From the NCBI GenBank assembly GCA_900320245.1, contig ONRP01000002.1:1-64000 (forward strand): a stretch of DNA of 64,000 bases, written 5' to 3'. How positions within the stretch are numbered: position 1 is the stretch's first letter; every line of letters starts with the position of its first letter. Source of the stretch: an uncultured Prevotellaceae bacterium. GTDB lineage: Bacteria; Bacteroidota; Bacteroidia; Bacteroidales; Muribaculaceae. Below are positions 18,621 to 27,100 of this stretch, piece by piece. A program made the position numbers and the translations under genes. The notes below the pieces were generated by a model that saw nothing but the letters and a program-made list of their open reading frames with translations, was not told where the DNA came from and ran no database searches.

Positions 18621-19463
18621 TCAGAAGAAGTAACCGGTTGATTCTTTCTTGTTGCGGAAGATGGTGGGCGCGTTATAGAGGCGTGCCGTCTCGCTGGTGG
18701 CCCAGTCGGGGAAGATGTCGCCGTTGTTGCGGATGAAGTTCACGATGCGGTCAAGGTCCCAATGGTTGCGAGGCATGCCGCGCAACTCATTGAACACGCA
18801 AGAGCGCACCTTCAAGGCTACCTGGTGAACAGTGGCATTGTTGACGATAAGCAGCTCAGTACGCAGCTGTGTCATCACATCCGGACTGATCCATTTCTCG
18901 GCAATGGCATCCTCGATGAGGATGGCACGTTCACGCAGCTGCAGGAACTGGTCCCATTGCTGACCCTCACGCGGACGGTCAACGACAGTGTTCACACAAG
19001 CCTTGGGCCATGAAATCAGCGATGCAGCAAACCACTGGTATTGCTCAGTGTCCTGCCATTCAGCAAGCGTCCTCAGGTCATCAATCAGCAGGTTGATGTA
19101 ACTGTCACGCTGGGCAACCAGTTTGGTGATGAGACGTTCCACACGGTCCTTGGATGCCGGTGCCAGGTTCTGGTTGCTCACGATGCCGAAGCCATTGGGC
19201 GTGAGCACCAGGTCAAGAGACGGGATGGCGCGATGAAGGGCATCTTCAACGATGATGCCGGCAACACGTTGCCAGAGCGTTCCCGTCGTGTCGGCTGCAA
19301 TACCATCCAGGATGTCTTCACCTGTAAAGGTGCGGGCCACCCAGTCCTCAGCAGCCTGCAGTTCCGGAGAGATTTTCTCAAAGAGTGTCTGTTCCCCTTC
19401 TACCGTGGTCACCACATTGGGGACCAGCGCCATCAGTAGCTCGTTAGTCGTTATTATCTTCAT
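18621..19463 (-). CDS. Conserved phage head-completion-type protein (after portal)
   Basis: 280 residues from MKIITTNELLMALVP (ATG at 19463), overlapping the portal stop by 20 bases; the longer frame upstream runs inside the portal gene and is unlikely to be used. Helical, with one Trp-rich central part (EWQDTEQYQWFAASLISWPK). In Bacteroidetes phages a protein of this size follows the portal, and I suspect the DUF6712-type family without being able to check. Its position suggests head completion or an adaptor. Confidence 0.55.
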   Translation of the reverse strand: MKIITTNELLMALVPNVVTTVEGEQTLFEKISPELQAAEDWVARTFTGEDILDGIAADTTGTLWQRVAGIIVEDALHRAIPSLDLVLTPNGFGIVSNQNLAPASKDRVERLITKLVAQRDSYINLLIDDLRTLAEWQDTEQYQWFAASLISWPKACVNTVVDRPREGQQWDQFLQLRERAILIEDAIAEKWISPDVMTQLRTELLIVNNATVHQVALKVRSCVFNELRGMPRNHWDLDRIVNFIRNNGDIFPDWATSETARLYNAPTIFRNKKESTGYFF

Positions 19464-20796
19464 TGCCGGTATTCTTGTTGATTTGTACCTGTTTTGCGTC
19501 AAGACCTTCATCGAGCGTCGTGAGCTGGATGAAGGGCACCTCAACCGTCACATTCTTCCATCCATTGAACTTGATGATGATGCGATGCACCAGGAACATC
19601 AAATCATGGTAGGGCTTCTGCAGGGCTTGGGCGATGGTGTAGAGCTCGCGTTTGTCGCTGCCCGAGTTATTCATCTGCGACTTGCCCGGAACGGAACCGA
19701 CTAGGTTGCTGTGCACCTGGAAGGTGAAGCAGATCATGTTCACGCTTTCCTGGATATCGCTCTCCCAGTCGCCACCTTCCTTGTGGTCATCCACGCGGGT
19801 AATCATCACCTCGTGGTTTTCCTTGCCGTCGGGCGAGACATAGAAGTTGGCAAACCAAGTTTTGCCAGAATTCTCGGCACCCGACAGGAAGTCCAAGATT
19901 TCCTGCTTGACGGCCACGATGCGCTCCTGGCGTTTTTTCGGGTCGGTGATACCCTCTTGACGGAACAGTCGCTCAAAGTACTTGTCGGAAATCTCCACCA
20001 GGTAACGGATGGGTGACGAGTTCTGAATCTTCGACTTTTTGGCCAGCCCGATAAGGCGCTTGATGTCGTACCATCCCGAGCGGAACAACGCTGCCCAATA
20101 GGGTATCGGGTAGTAGGTGTGGTCGCTGGTCGGCATTCTCGTGACGATGGCGAACTTGGCATCCTTGTTCTTGGGATCCTTGAGGCGTGCCTGAAGGTCG
20201 CCCCAGGGATTCAACTCATTCAGCAGGGGAATGGTCTCCACTTTATCGATGTCCAACACTGCCTCACGCCAGGGGCCGTAATAGACTTTCTCGATGATGC
20301 CGGTCTTCTCGTTGGCACGGGAAAAGCGGCAATAGCATGCCTCCTTGCGGATGAGGCGCGAGATGCGTTTACGGTCCTTGCTCAGGATAATGACACTGAT
20401 GGCAAAGCCCCAGTGCTTCATGTCCTGTGCCACGCCCCAGAAGTAGGTAGGCAGTGAATTCTCCAGCGTCCATTCGTCCACATCGTCGGCCACCTTCTTG
20501 GTGGCTTTCTCTGTGTTATACTGCAGGCCCGAGCCATAGCACATCTGCGAGTTCCACATCAGGCAGGTCGAGACCGTCTCGTCGCTCTCGATAAGGTCCA
20601 TGATGTTATAGGGCATGGCGTTGTCCATACCCCACGGCATATAATATTCGTGGTCGCCAAGAGGCTGGGCTTCGATGTCCTGTTCACGGAACACGCTGCT
20701 GCTGTTGACGTTCAGAAAAGCAGCCTTAGCCTGCACCCCGGGGATGTCGTGGATGCTCGGCACCATGAATCTCTCATATCCAGTATTCTTGCTCAT
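19444..20796 (-). CDS. Portal protein
   Basis: 450 residues. Dodecameric ring at the capsid vertex through which DNA is packaged and ejected. Signs: ALPYNIMDLIES-type start (MDNAMPYNIMDLIESDETVS), a central YWAALFRSGWYDIKRLIGLA helix, and late ESVNMICFTFQVHSNLVGSV and NNSGSDKRELYTIAQALQKP, which are typical of the portal clip/stem region in this phage group. It lies a few genes after the large terminase. An acidic Asn/Asp tail (NKNTGNEDNND) ends it. Confidence 0.8.
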   Translation of the reverse strand: MSKNTGYERFMVPSIHDIPGVQAKAAFLNVNSSSVFREQDIEAQPLGDHEYYMPWGMDNAMPYNIMDLIESDETVSTCLMWNSQMCYGSGLQYNTEKATKKVADDVDEWTLENSLPTYFWGVAQDMKHWGFAISVIILSKDRKRISRLIRKEACYCRFSRANEKTGIIEKVYYGPWREAVLDIDKVETIPLLNELNPWGDLQARLKDPKNKDAKFAIVTRMPTSDHTYYPIPYWAALFRSGWYDIKRLIGLAKKSKIQNSSPIRYLVEISDKYFERLFRQEGITDPKKRQERIVAVKQEILDFLSGAENSGKTWFANFYVSPDGKENHEVMITRVDDHKEGGDWESDIQESVNMICFTFQVHSNLVGSVPGKSQMNNSGSDKRELYTIAQALQKPYHDLMFLVHRIIIKFNGWKNVTVEVPFIQLTTLDEGLDAKQVQINKNTGNEDNND

Positions 20797-21026
20797 AGGT
20801 AAACTGTTAGTCCATTAATTTGATAGATGCACACATCGCGGATGGTGCGAATCTGGCGAGAGGCCAGCACTTTGATGTTGTGGGTACCCGACCTGAAGTT
20901 ATATCTCAACCCCACCACGTCATGCAGTTCGATCAGGTCGCCGTCCTTTGTCCAGAAGGCGATGTCCACCGGATCTCCCGACTCGAGTATCTTGCGAGCT
21001 GTCGATATGTGGATAGACTGTGCCAT
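20793..21026 (-). CDS. Small phage protein before the portal
   Basis: 77 residues, predicted mainly beta. It overlaps the portal start by 4 bases (ATGA), so the two are translationally coupled. It reads like a short structural or decoration protein (SGDPVDIAFWTKDGDLIELH). No family recognised. Confidence 0.65.
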   Translation of the reverse strand: MAQSIHISTARKILESGDPVDIAFWTKDGDLIELHDVVGLRYNFRSGTHNIKVLASRQIRTIRDVCIYQINGLTVYL

Positions 21027-22100
21027 TTAATCGAACTGATGACTGAACGGAGGTTGCTGGAAGATGTTGATGTCGGTGCCGTCGATGGTCATCACGTCAC
21101 GGGCATCATCATACTGCCATGTGAATTTTATGTTGTTCATTACCGCTGCATCGTCACTGATGGAAGCATCGCCATCGGTGATGATGATAGGCTCGCCATT
21201 ACCCAACCATGTCCAGGGACTGGTCACCAGCTGGGCAAGCCAGTGGGCTACCTCCAGCGGCAGCGGGGACGTCTCCACCTCGTGTGTCACGCTCTGGTCG
21301 AAGTCATAGAGCATGGCACGGCGGGCGACGGATGCCACCTTGCGGGCATCTTTCGTCTTTGTGACCGTCACACAATTCAGCCAGGCCGTCTCCTGCACTC
21401 CAAAGGCATTCGCAAACACGAAAGCCTGGTCTGCAGGGATCGCCGGCTTGTAGTATGTCATCACTCTAGATTCAACCCGGATGGTCACGCCAATCACTTC
21501 TTCCACCGTCTCCTCGGCCTCCATGGCGGCGGTTGTCACGTTGTTGAGGCTCCACAGCACCTGTCGCACAGCGGTACCGTTGGCAGGGATTTCGCTGAAG
21601 TATTCCTCCAGTTCTATCACCCTTACCTCACCAGTGGTCAGGCGGCATGTTGCCAGCAGTTCCGGAGTAACAGCCACAGGAACCGGGTGCACGAAAAACA
21701 GGTTTTCCGTTGCGCCTGGTGCCGGCAGCGGTTTACTCTCCAGGGTGGTCAAGAAGTGGGTCATCATCCATTCACTGCAGCTGGTGTAGATGTTCAGGTT
21801 GCAGTAATAGACATGGACGGCATTGGCCTGTGAGAACGTCCGTTCCCCAGCTTCTCTCCAGCGCACGAGCAGCGTGATATAGGACCGGTTCAGGTGGTGC
21901 ATTCTGCGCTCCACCACTTCGCGGACTTCCCACAGCTTCACCACGTTTGCCGTCGGTGTCAACGTCACCTCGAGGATGGAGCCACCATCAGGGCAGAACA
22001 GCGATACCGTCAAGGCCTCGCTGTCCGTCTCCCAGCGGAGGTCGGGCAGCTGGCTGCTGAAGTAATACGCCAGAAGGTTATTTTGAAGTGTCGTTGCCAT
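21027..22100 (-). CDS. Structural protein of unknown family, own promoter
   Basis: 357 residues, beta-rich with many Thr/Val, no signal peptide. No domain recognised. It follows a terminator (22134-22172) and a -7 box only 5 bases before its ATG, so its mRNA could be leaderless. It is separated from the following 77-residue gene by no gap. Ligand-binding or spike functions are possible, but nothing in the sequence proves one. Confidence 0.65.
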   Translation of the reverse strand: MATTLQNNLLAYYFSSQLPDLRWETDSEALTVSLFCPDGGSILEVTLTPTANVVKLWEVREVVERRMHHLNRSYITLLVRWREAGERTFSQANAVHVYYCNLNIYTSCSEWMMTHFLTTLESKPLPAPGATENLFFVHPVPVAVTPELLATCRLTTGEVRVIELEEYFSEIPANGTAVRQVLWSLNNVTTAAMEAEETVEEVIGVTIRVESRVMTYYKPAIPADQAFVFANAFGVQETAWLNCVTVTKTKDARKVASVARRAMLYDFDQSVTHEVETSPLPLEVAHWLAQLVTSPWTWLGNGEPIIITDGDASISDDAAVMNNIKFTWQYDDARDVMTIDGTDINIFQQPPFSHQFD

Positions 22101-22104
22101 ACTA

Positions 22105-22112
22105 CAAAAGTA
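22105..22112 (-). promoter_or_regulatory. -7 box directly before the 357-residue gene
   Basis: TACTTTTG on the - strand (CAAAAGTA on +). The ATG begins 5 bases after it, about where transcription should start. Confidence 0.5.
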
Positions 22113-22133
22113 AAAACGACTACTTTTCTATGA

Positions 22134-22172
22134 AAAGACAGGCCGAGCGCACCTTTTTGGGGTACGCTCGGC
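22134..22172 (-). terminator. Terminator after the MutS-domain gene
   Basis: On the - strand GCCGAGCGTACC and GGTGCGCTCGGC form a 12-bp stem (one wobble) around CCAAAAA, followed by CTGTCTTTT. The end matches the hairpin at 16867-16898, which is also followed by TGTCTTTT. Confidence 0.8.
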
Positions 22173-22193
22173 GCGATGATCTGCAGGGTGGCA

Positions 22194-22709
22194 TTACAGC
22201 CCATCACAGATGGCCACCCGCTTGCCTGCCCTTACCAGCCTGGGCAGATAGCTGTCGATTGCATGAGCTGGGAAGGCTGTCATGTAGGCGGGCTTCTCAT
22301 AATGGAAAAACTCATCGATGCGGGTGAGGGTGAGGCCGCACACATCGGCCACCACTTCGGCATCATCGCCATGGGCCTCATAGAAATCGCCATGGCGGAA
22401 AAGCAGGATGGCATCGGGATGCTTGGCCTTCATCTCGGCATATTGCTTTGCCACGGGTGAAGGCTCTGGGGCTGCAGGCTGTTCGGGCTCGGGCTGGGCT
22501 GCCTTCACTTCGGCCATCAGCTTGTTATAGATAGCCTTCGGGATGACGGCGCCAGTGCGCTTGCGGAGGATGAACGCATACCGCAACGCCTTCAACGCCT
22601 CCGAAAAGTAGAAATCGCCACTTTTCACATTGTCCTCACTACGGTACACATGCCACATCATTGCACCACTCTTTACCTCGTGCTTGCTTGCTAAAATCAG
22701 ATTTGCCAT
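22194..22709 (-). CDS. Stand-alone MutS domain I protein
   Basis: 171 residues. Residues 1-70 are an unrecognised N-terminal part, 70-85 a Pro/Glu/Ala linker, and 86-171 match the mismatch-binding N-terminal domain of MutS: VAKQYAEMKAKHPDAILLF, HGDFYEAHGDDA and PAHAIDSYLPRLVRAGKRVA. The Phe-x-Glu pair that stacks on mismatches in MutS is kept (Phe109, Glu111). There is no MutS clamp, lever or ATPase, so it cannot do repair alone. It may sense DNA or interfere with host MutS. Such isolated domains occur on some Bacteroidetes mobile elements. It sits between the terminase and portal genes, an odd place for a DNA-repair gene. Confidence 0.75.
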   Translation of the reverse strand: MANLILASKHEVKSGAMMWHVYRSEDNVKSGDFYFSEALKALRYAFILRKRTGAVIPKAIYNKLMAEVKAAQPEPEQPAAPEPSPVAKQYAEMKAKHPDAILLFRHGDFYEAHGDDAEVVADVCGLTLTRIDEFFHYEKPAYMTAFPAHAIDSYLPRLVRAGKRVAICDGL

Positions 22710-22729
22710 AATACTAAAAATTGAATGGA

Positions 22730-22984
22730 TTAAAAACTATCGACGTATAAATACACATTACAGTAATTCACCTGCAGGCCTTCGGCCATGGCCATGTCGG
22801 CGGCCAGCTCGCTGGCCTCCTGCTCGCTTCGGGCATCCACCTCATAGGTGTGACTCTCATTGTCAAAGTCCACGACTTCAACCATGTAATTATTGTACTT
22901 GGATGAGCGGTAAGCCCTTTTACTTACTTGGCTCTCAGCAGGGATGGGAGAACCCAGGAATGATATGTTATAAGAAGCTGTCAT
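22730..22984 (-). CDS. Small late phage protein
   Basis: 84 residues, soluble, with DARSEQEASELAADMAMAEG predicted as an amphipathic helix after two beta strands. No family recognised. It is preceded by a 378-base gap and followed after 20 bases by the MutS-domain gene. Both leaders share TTTTTAATCCATT. Confidence 0.55.
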   Translation of the reverse strand: MTASYNISFLGSPIPAESQVSKRAYRSSKYNNYMVEVVDFDNESHTYEVDARSEQEASELAADMAMAEGLQVNYCNVYLYVDSF

Positions 22985-23151
22985 AATGGATTAAAAATTT
23001 TATATGTTAATAATCATTGTCCATGTTGTCGCGTATAGCCTTTTTACGGTGCTATTCAGGTAAGGGCTGTTAGTGATACGTCTGTCAAGGCTTTTCAGAA
23101 AAATACTACCCTGCAGGGGATGGAGATTTTTCAAGAAAACTGTGCATGGCC

Positions 23152-23180
23152 TTGCAGTATCACGATGCCCACTACCTTTG
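23152..23180 (+). promoter_or_regulatory. Host-type promoter facing against the late genes
   Basis: TTGCA from 23152 and TACCTTTG at 23173-23180, spaced by 18 bases, lie on the + strand inside the gap between the large terminase and the 84-residue gene. They would transcribe towards, and antisense to, the terminase gene. Confidence 0.6.
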
Positions 23181-23210
23181 CACAGGAAAAAGCTGGGAGC
23201 GACTTGGACA

Positions 23211-23339
23211 ATGCAACCTATAAAATTCCTTATGGCGGCTTCCCATGTCATTCCCTCCCGACCTGTAGAGAGGCGAGTATATGAGACAGCGATGGCGGCC
23301 CTCACGAGTCGCCATCACATTCATTACTATGTTAAATGA
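23211..23339 (+). CDS. Possible 42-residue peptide from the antisense promoter
   Basis: First ATG after the promoter at 23152-23180, 31 bases downstream. The peptide is basic and unlike anything I know (starts MQPIKFLMAASHVIPSRPVE). It may instead be part of a small RNA: the hairpin at 23291-23316 lies inside it. Weak candidate. Confidence 0.25.
   Translation: MQPIKFLMAASHVIPSRPVERRVYETAMAALTSRHHIHYYVK
23291..23316 (-). other. Stem-loop with CGACTC-GNGA-G-R-GCCG apex, copy 1
   Basis: On the - strand GATGGCG/CGCCATC (7 bp) carries the apex CGACTCGTGAGGGCCG with a GTGA tetraloop. The apex recurs at 38189-38220 on a different lower stem. It is 47 bases after the terminase stop, and is followed by CTGTCTCAT instead of a full T-run. 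Confidence 0.45.
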
Positions 23340-23362
23340 TAAAGTATGAAAATGAAATTAAC

Positions 23363-24994
23363 TTATCCAATACCGGAAATCGAGTAGTTGCTTGAAGCCA
23401 CCACCTGGGGGAACTTCTCGCACCCTATATATAGCGTATCAAAGGCATCCGTGCCGTCGGTACGATGTTCCAGCAGATTTTCTTCGTTCTCCTCCAGTTT
23501 CTCGCCGGACTTGTTTTTGCGGAAGCCATTGCGTCCACGCTCCACGCCAGCCGTCTGGATGGCCAGGATGAGGTCGTCATTGTTTTGGCGGTTGAACATC
23601 GGCATGAGCCGTTGTTTGCCGGCAAAACCCTGGTTGATGAGCAGGTACTTCTCATCATGGCGCATCGGGTGCCCCAAGTAAACATCCTGGACATACCATC
23701 CACGCTTTTCAAACTCGGTCATGATGACCCAGCGGAAGTCCTGGTCATTGACAGCATAGTTACTGCCCAGGGCCGTCGTGTCATAGTAGAAGATGACCGT
23801 TTTCTCGCGGTGGTGCATATAGTAGGAGCAAAAGTCGTTCACGAGCTCCGGCAGTTTCCTTTCGTACTTCACATAGAAGGATTTGAGCACGAGCAGTTTT
23901 TTGCCCCTGGGCTGGCCTGCCACTATCCAGTTGATGTTGGCGTTGTAGTCCATGCCGATACAGATGGGCGCATCGGGATCCACGTCACGATCCGCGCGGC
24001 TGTCCAGAGCCATCGGGTCAGGGTCCCAGCCCAGCGAGTCGAGATATTCAAAGTCGCTTGCGTCATACTTGTGGCTCTCGCGCATGGAGTTATAGAAGCC
24101 ATCCTTTGCGATGCCGATGCGTTGGCACAGGATGGAAGTCTGGAAGGTCAGCGGCGTGAGGTCGCGTTTCATCTGCTTGATGTAGTTCTCACCAAGCAGC
24201 TGCAGGTTCTCGATGGAGGAGTATTCCTTATAATATACGGCCACCGAGCGCATCCGATTCAAGTCTCGATCGAGACGGCGCAGATGGTTGCGCAGGTAAC
24301 CAGGCACTGGTTTACCTGCAGCCTGCATCTCGCGGATGCGGTTCTTGGTGTACCAGATATGATAGAGCGTGCCCGTGATGGTTTCAATCAGTTCCTCATC
24401 CATCTTCTCCCGATAATGAAGGAACCAGGACCCCTTGCTGGTCTGCGGCATATCGCTCAATATCATCAATGAATGGTTGAAGCTATGCTTGCCAAAGTGG
24501 CTCTTGATGCCACCATTGGCGGGGAATACCTCATCCTTCAGTTTATTGTAGTCGATGAATTTGGCCTCATCAACGAGGACCCACGACAGCGTTAACGAGT
24601 TCGCTGCACCCGGGCGATCCTGCGAGAGGATGATGGCGACTGAGCCATTATAGAAGCTGATGACGTGCTCATAGTATTTCGGGTCGATGATTGGCGAGGC
24701 AAACGACTTGGGAGGTTTCTTGCCCACCACATAGTGGATGCCCTCCTTGAAGCCCCATCGCTTCCATGCCGTCAACAGTCCAGGAATGGTGTTGGTCAAG
24801 CCATGCCTGAAGGTGGGCACAACGATGCCCCCGGTGCTGCCAGCCATGCGCTGCATGTTACGCAACACAAAAGGCGCAGCGATGGAGTCCGTCTTGCCGG
24901 TACGACGGCCAGCCACGATGACCGTGGTATTGGCACCGATGAGCTGCGTCAGCCGTTGTGGCTTATTGAAGTATATCGGATTCGGTTCCTTCAT
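23363..24994 (-). CDS. terL: Terminase large subunit
   Basis: 543 residues from MKEPNPIYFNKPQRLTQL. ATP-driven motor that packages DNA through the portal and cuts the concatemer. Walker A GRRTGKT at 29-35, Walker B LSWVLVDEAKF near 160, and an RNase H-type nuclease starting at CIGMDYNANINWIV (first metal-binding Asp), with FYYDTTALG further on. The longer frame upstream is unlikely to be used, because it lies inside the small-subunit gene; the chosen start already overlaps that gene by 32 bases. Its stop is followed by a 378-base gap. Confidence 0.92.
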   Translation of the reverse strand: MKEPNPIYFNKPQRLTQLIGANTTVIVAGRRTGKTDSIAAPFVLRNMQRMAGSTGGIVVPTFRHGLTNTIPGLLTAWKRWGFKEGIHYVVGKKPPKSFASPIIDPKYYEHVISFYNGSVAIILSQDRPGAANSLTLSWVLVDEAKFIDYNKLKDEVFPANGGIKSHFGKHSFNHSLMILSDMPQTSKGSWFLHYREKMDEELIETITGTLYHIWYTKNRIREMQAAGKPVPGYLRNHLRRLDRDLNRMRSVAVYYKEYSSIENLQLLGENYIKQMKRDLTPLTFQTSILCQRIGIAKDGFYNSMRESHKYDASDFEYLDSLGWDPDPMALDSRADRDVDPDAPICIGMDYNANINWIVAGQPRGKKLLVLKSFYVKYERKLPELVNDFCSYYMHHREKTVIFYYDTTALGSNYAVNDQDFRWVIMTEFEKRGWYVQDVYLGHPMRHDEKYLLINQGFAGKQRLMPMFNRQNNDDLILAIQTAGVERGRNGFRKNKSGEKLEENEENLLEHRTDGTDAFDTLYIGCEKFPQVVASSNYSISGIG

Positions 24995-25601
24995 CTCTCT
25001 TAGGTGGTGCAAACAGTTCCTGTTCCTCGAGGTCTGCTTCCTCATATTCCACATCCTCGATGTCGATGGTCTCCTTGCGGTATTTATCGATCATCTCCTT
25101 GATGCGTTGTTCAATGTCCTTGATGGGCTTGATGCCGAGCACGCTCGGGTCATTGGTCGCCGTGAAGGGCTGGATAACGATATCCTCATAGGGGATGAGC
25201 TGTTCATCCTCAAGGTCAACACGGTTATACTTCGCGTAGGAAGCAGCGGCGCGTTCCATGGTCTTGGTGTCCTTGCGTCTCTTGGCCATCTGGTAGGTCT
25301 CGAGCAGCATCTGATTCGCCTTCCAGCGGTGCCAGTCACGGCTGGAGCTCGTTAATGCGGGCAGCAGCTGCTTGATGACGCTCAGGTCGCCATAGATGGC
25401 ACGCTCGTGCATGCCGGTCCTGCCCGTGAATTCCTCTACGAATTGACGGTCAGGCAGGTCGGGATTGGCCAGCACCCACTGATATTCGGCACGGATGCGC
25501 ATCAGGTGGTTGATGGTAATCACGTCATAGCGGACCTGTAAATCCTTCTCGGCGGTAAACAAGTCCTTCTTTGCGACCTCTATGATATTAGGTAACGGCA
25601 T
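24963..25601 (-). CDS. Terminase small-subunit-like protein
   Basis: 212 residues, helical, with a HTH-like part near residues 45-75 (RQFVEEFTGRTGMHERAIYG) and a strongly acidic C-terminal tail (DIEDVEYEEADLEEQELF). It lies directly before terL and overlaps it, the usual place of the DNA-recognition subunit. The role is inferred from position and character, not from a recognised family. It shares one base with the preceding gene's stop. Confidence 0.65.
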   Translation of the reverse strand: MPLPNIIEVAKKDLFTAEKDLQVRYDVITINHLMRIRAEYQWVLANPDLPDRQFVEEFTGRTGMHERAIYGDLSVIKQLLPALTSSSRDWHRWKANQMLLETYQMAKRRKDTKTMERAAASYAKYNRVDLEDEQLIPYEDIVIQPFTATNDPSVLGIKPIKDIEQRIKEMIDKYRKETIDIEDVEYEEADLEEQELFAPPKRDEGTESDILQ

Positions 25602-25876
25602 TATTCGTCTTCCTCCATATCGATGAGTGCCTGCCGGGCGTTCTCCAAGGCGAGCGGTGAACCCACCTGAGCGAGCTGGATTTCCTGTTTGCGGAGCTCC
25701 AGTTTTCGCATGGTCTTGCCCTTATTATAGGCGATGGCCACCGGGTTGCCTTTAATTTTGATCTGGCGGCGCAGTTCCTCGGGCCACACACCCATGATGG
25801 TGGCGATATCCGAGATGGACATGTATAGCGATGCCATCTGTTCAATCTGTTTCAATTCTTCCTCTGTAAAGGTCAT
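25601..25876 (-). CDS. Small HTH-type packaging protein
   Basis: 91 residues from MTFTEEELKQIEQMASLYMS; a GTG 12 bases upstream is possible but less likely. MSISDIATIMGVWPEELRRQ looks like a helix-turn-helix that reads DNA, so it is a second candidate for a small terminase or a regulator. Overlaps the preceding gene by 35 bases. Confidence 0.65.
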   Translation of the reverse strand: MTFTEEELKQIEQMASLYMSISDIATIMGVWPEELRRQIKIKGNPVAIAYNKGKTMRKLELRKQEIQLAQVGSPLALENARQALIDMEEDE

Positions 25877-26363
25877 GGAGCGGCACACTGTGGTTAGTTA
25901 TTAAATCTTTGATTTGGGCGTTGATGGTCCTGAAGATGGTCAGGCTTGTCGAGACAAAAGCGCTCTCGGTGCGGTTGCCACGGGTGAGGTTCTGACTGGT
26001 GATGACCGTCACCACCTCGCCCTTGACGCTCTCCACCTGCAGCACCTTGCTGTGGTTGTCGGCCAGGAAGGTTTTCTCCACCACTTGGGTGAGGAACGGC
26101 CACAACTGAATCGTCTTATTCGTCGCCTTATGGTCGAGTACCAGGTTATATTCCTGGACCAGTCCCGACTTCTCGATGAAGAACAGCCGGCGCACAAACT
26201 CCTCGCTGATGGAGAACGAGGTCTGCCACACCGTCGCCTTGCCCACCTGCTCCAGAATCCATTCGAGCACATCGGCCACCTGCAGGGCATTCGTCAGATA
26301 GGCCTGATTCTCTGCCTCTGCAAGCGGCTTCAACCATTGCTCGATGTCAACGCCACGCTTCAT
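25842..26363 (-). CDS. PLD-like nuclease-fold protein
   Basis: 173 residues. FLADNHSKVLQVESV followed by VITSQNLTRGNR resembles one HxK-type catalytic half of the phospholipase D/nuclease fold; the usual Asp of HKD is not at the expected position. Such proteins may bind or nick DNA, or act as dimers. The gene stands between capsid and terminase, overlapping neighbours on both sides, so it probably belongs to packaging or head assembly. Activity is uncertain. Confidence 0.55.
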   Translation of the reverse strand: MKRGVDIEQWLKPLAEAENQAYLTNALQVADVLEWILEQVGKATVWQTSFSISEEFVRRLFFIEKSGLVQEYNLVLDHKATNKTIQLWPFLTQVVEKTFLADNHSKVLQVESVKGEVVTVITSQNLTRGNRTESAFVSTSLTIFRTINAQIKDLITNHSVPLHDLYRGRIETD

Positions 26364-27100
26364 TCAATGATGCCCAGTTCTTTGAGCTCGTTGGTCATCT
26401 TCTCGGTGGGGTTGATGACCAGGGCATAATTGTCGGCCAGCTGCTTCTTCAGTTCCTCGGTCGGGTTACGGCGATAGCGTCCCTTGTTGAGGTTGATGAT
26501 GTTGCAGGCCTTCTTGCTGGCGGCACGGGCGTCAAGCTGTTCAATGACCTGGCCTTTCTCGAGGTCGAAGTCATCATACTTAGCCCAGTTGTCGTGATAT
26601 TTCTTATCAAGTTCGATAAGTTCCTGCAGCAGCGGGAAGCAATCAGAGTCATGGCAGGGAATCTGTTTGCCGGCGGCTGCTTCTTCCAGGATCACGAGAC
26701 GGCCATGCAGCATCCTCATGCGCTGCATGATGCCCAGGTTCTCGGTGTAGGCTGCCTGGATCTCCTCGGGCAACTGGTCATGGTCGGCACGCTTGCCGCC
26801 CTTGAACTCGCTGGCAGGGTTATCTTTCTGCAGGGAGCGGGACTTGGCGATGGTCTTCACCTGGTCACGCATCTGCTCCACCTGCTCATGGGAGATGTTG
26901 TCGAGACGGAAGGCAAGGCGTTTCTGCAGCTCACTCTCGAGGGCACCGGCCCACTTCTTGGGGAACATGCAGATATTCCTATATTGAACCTTGTTGTGGT
27001 TCATCTTCAGCAGCAGCAGGGCACCGTCCTTGATGTCGCGCTGTTCGGCAGGGGTGTCCAGCCATTGCTTGATGCGTTGAGTTAATTTTTCGTCAATCAT
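26360..27100 (-). CDS. Conserved phage protein of unknown function
   Basis: 246 residues, soluble, charged, mostly helical with a coiled-coil-like middle (MRMLHGRLVILEEAAAGKQI). No signal peptide or membrane segment. It overlaps the PLD-like gene by 4 bases (ATGA) and the PRTase-like gene by 4 bases, so the three are coupled and probably act together. I do not recognise the family. Confidence 0.65.
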   Translation of the reverse strand: MIDEKLTQRIKQWLDTPAEQRDIKDGALLLLKMNHNKVQYRNICMFPKKWAGALESELQKRLAFRLDNISHEQVEQMRDQVKTIAKSRSLQKDNPASEFKGGKRADHDQLPEEIQAAYTENLGIMQRMRMLHGRLVILEEAAAGKQIPCHDSDCFPLLQELIELDKKYHDNWAKYDDFDLEKGQVIEQLDARAASKKACNIINLNKGRYRRNPTEELKKQLADNYALVINPTEKMTNELKELGIIE

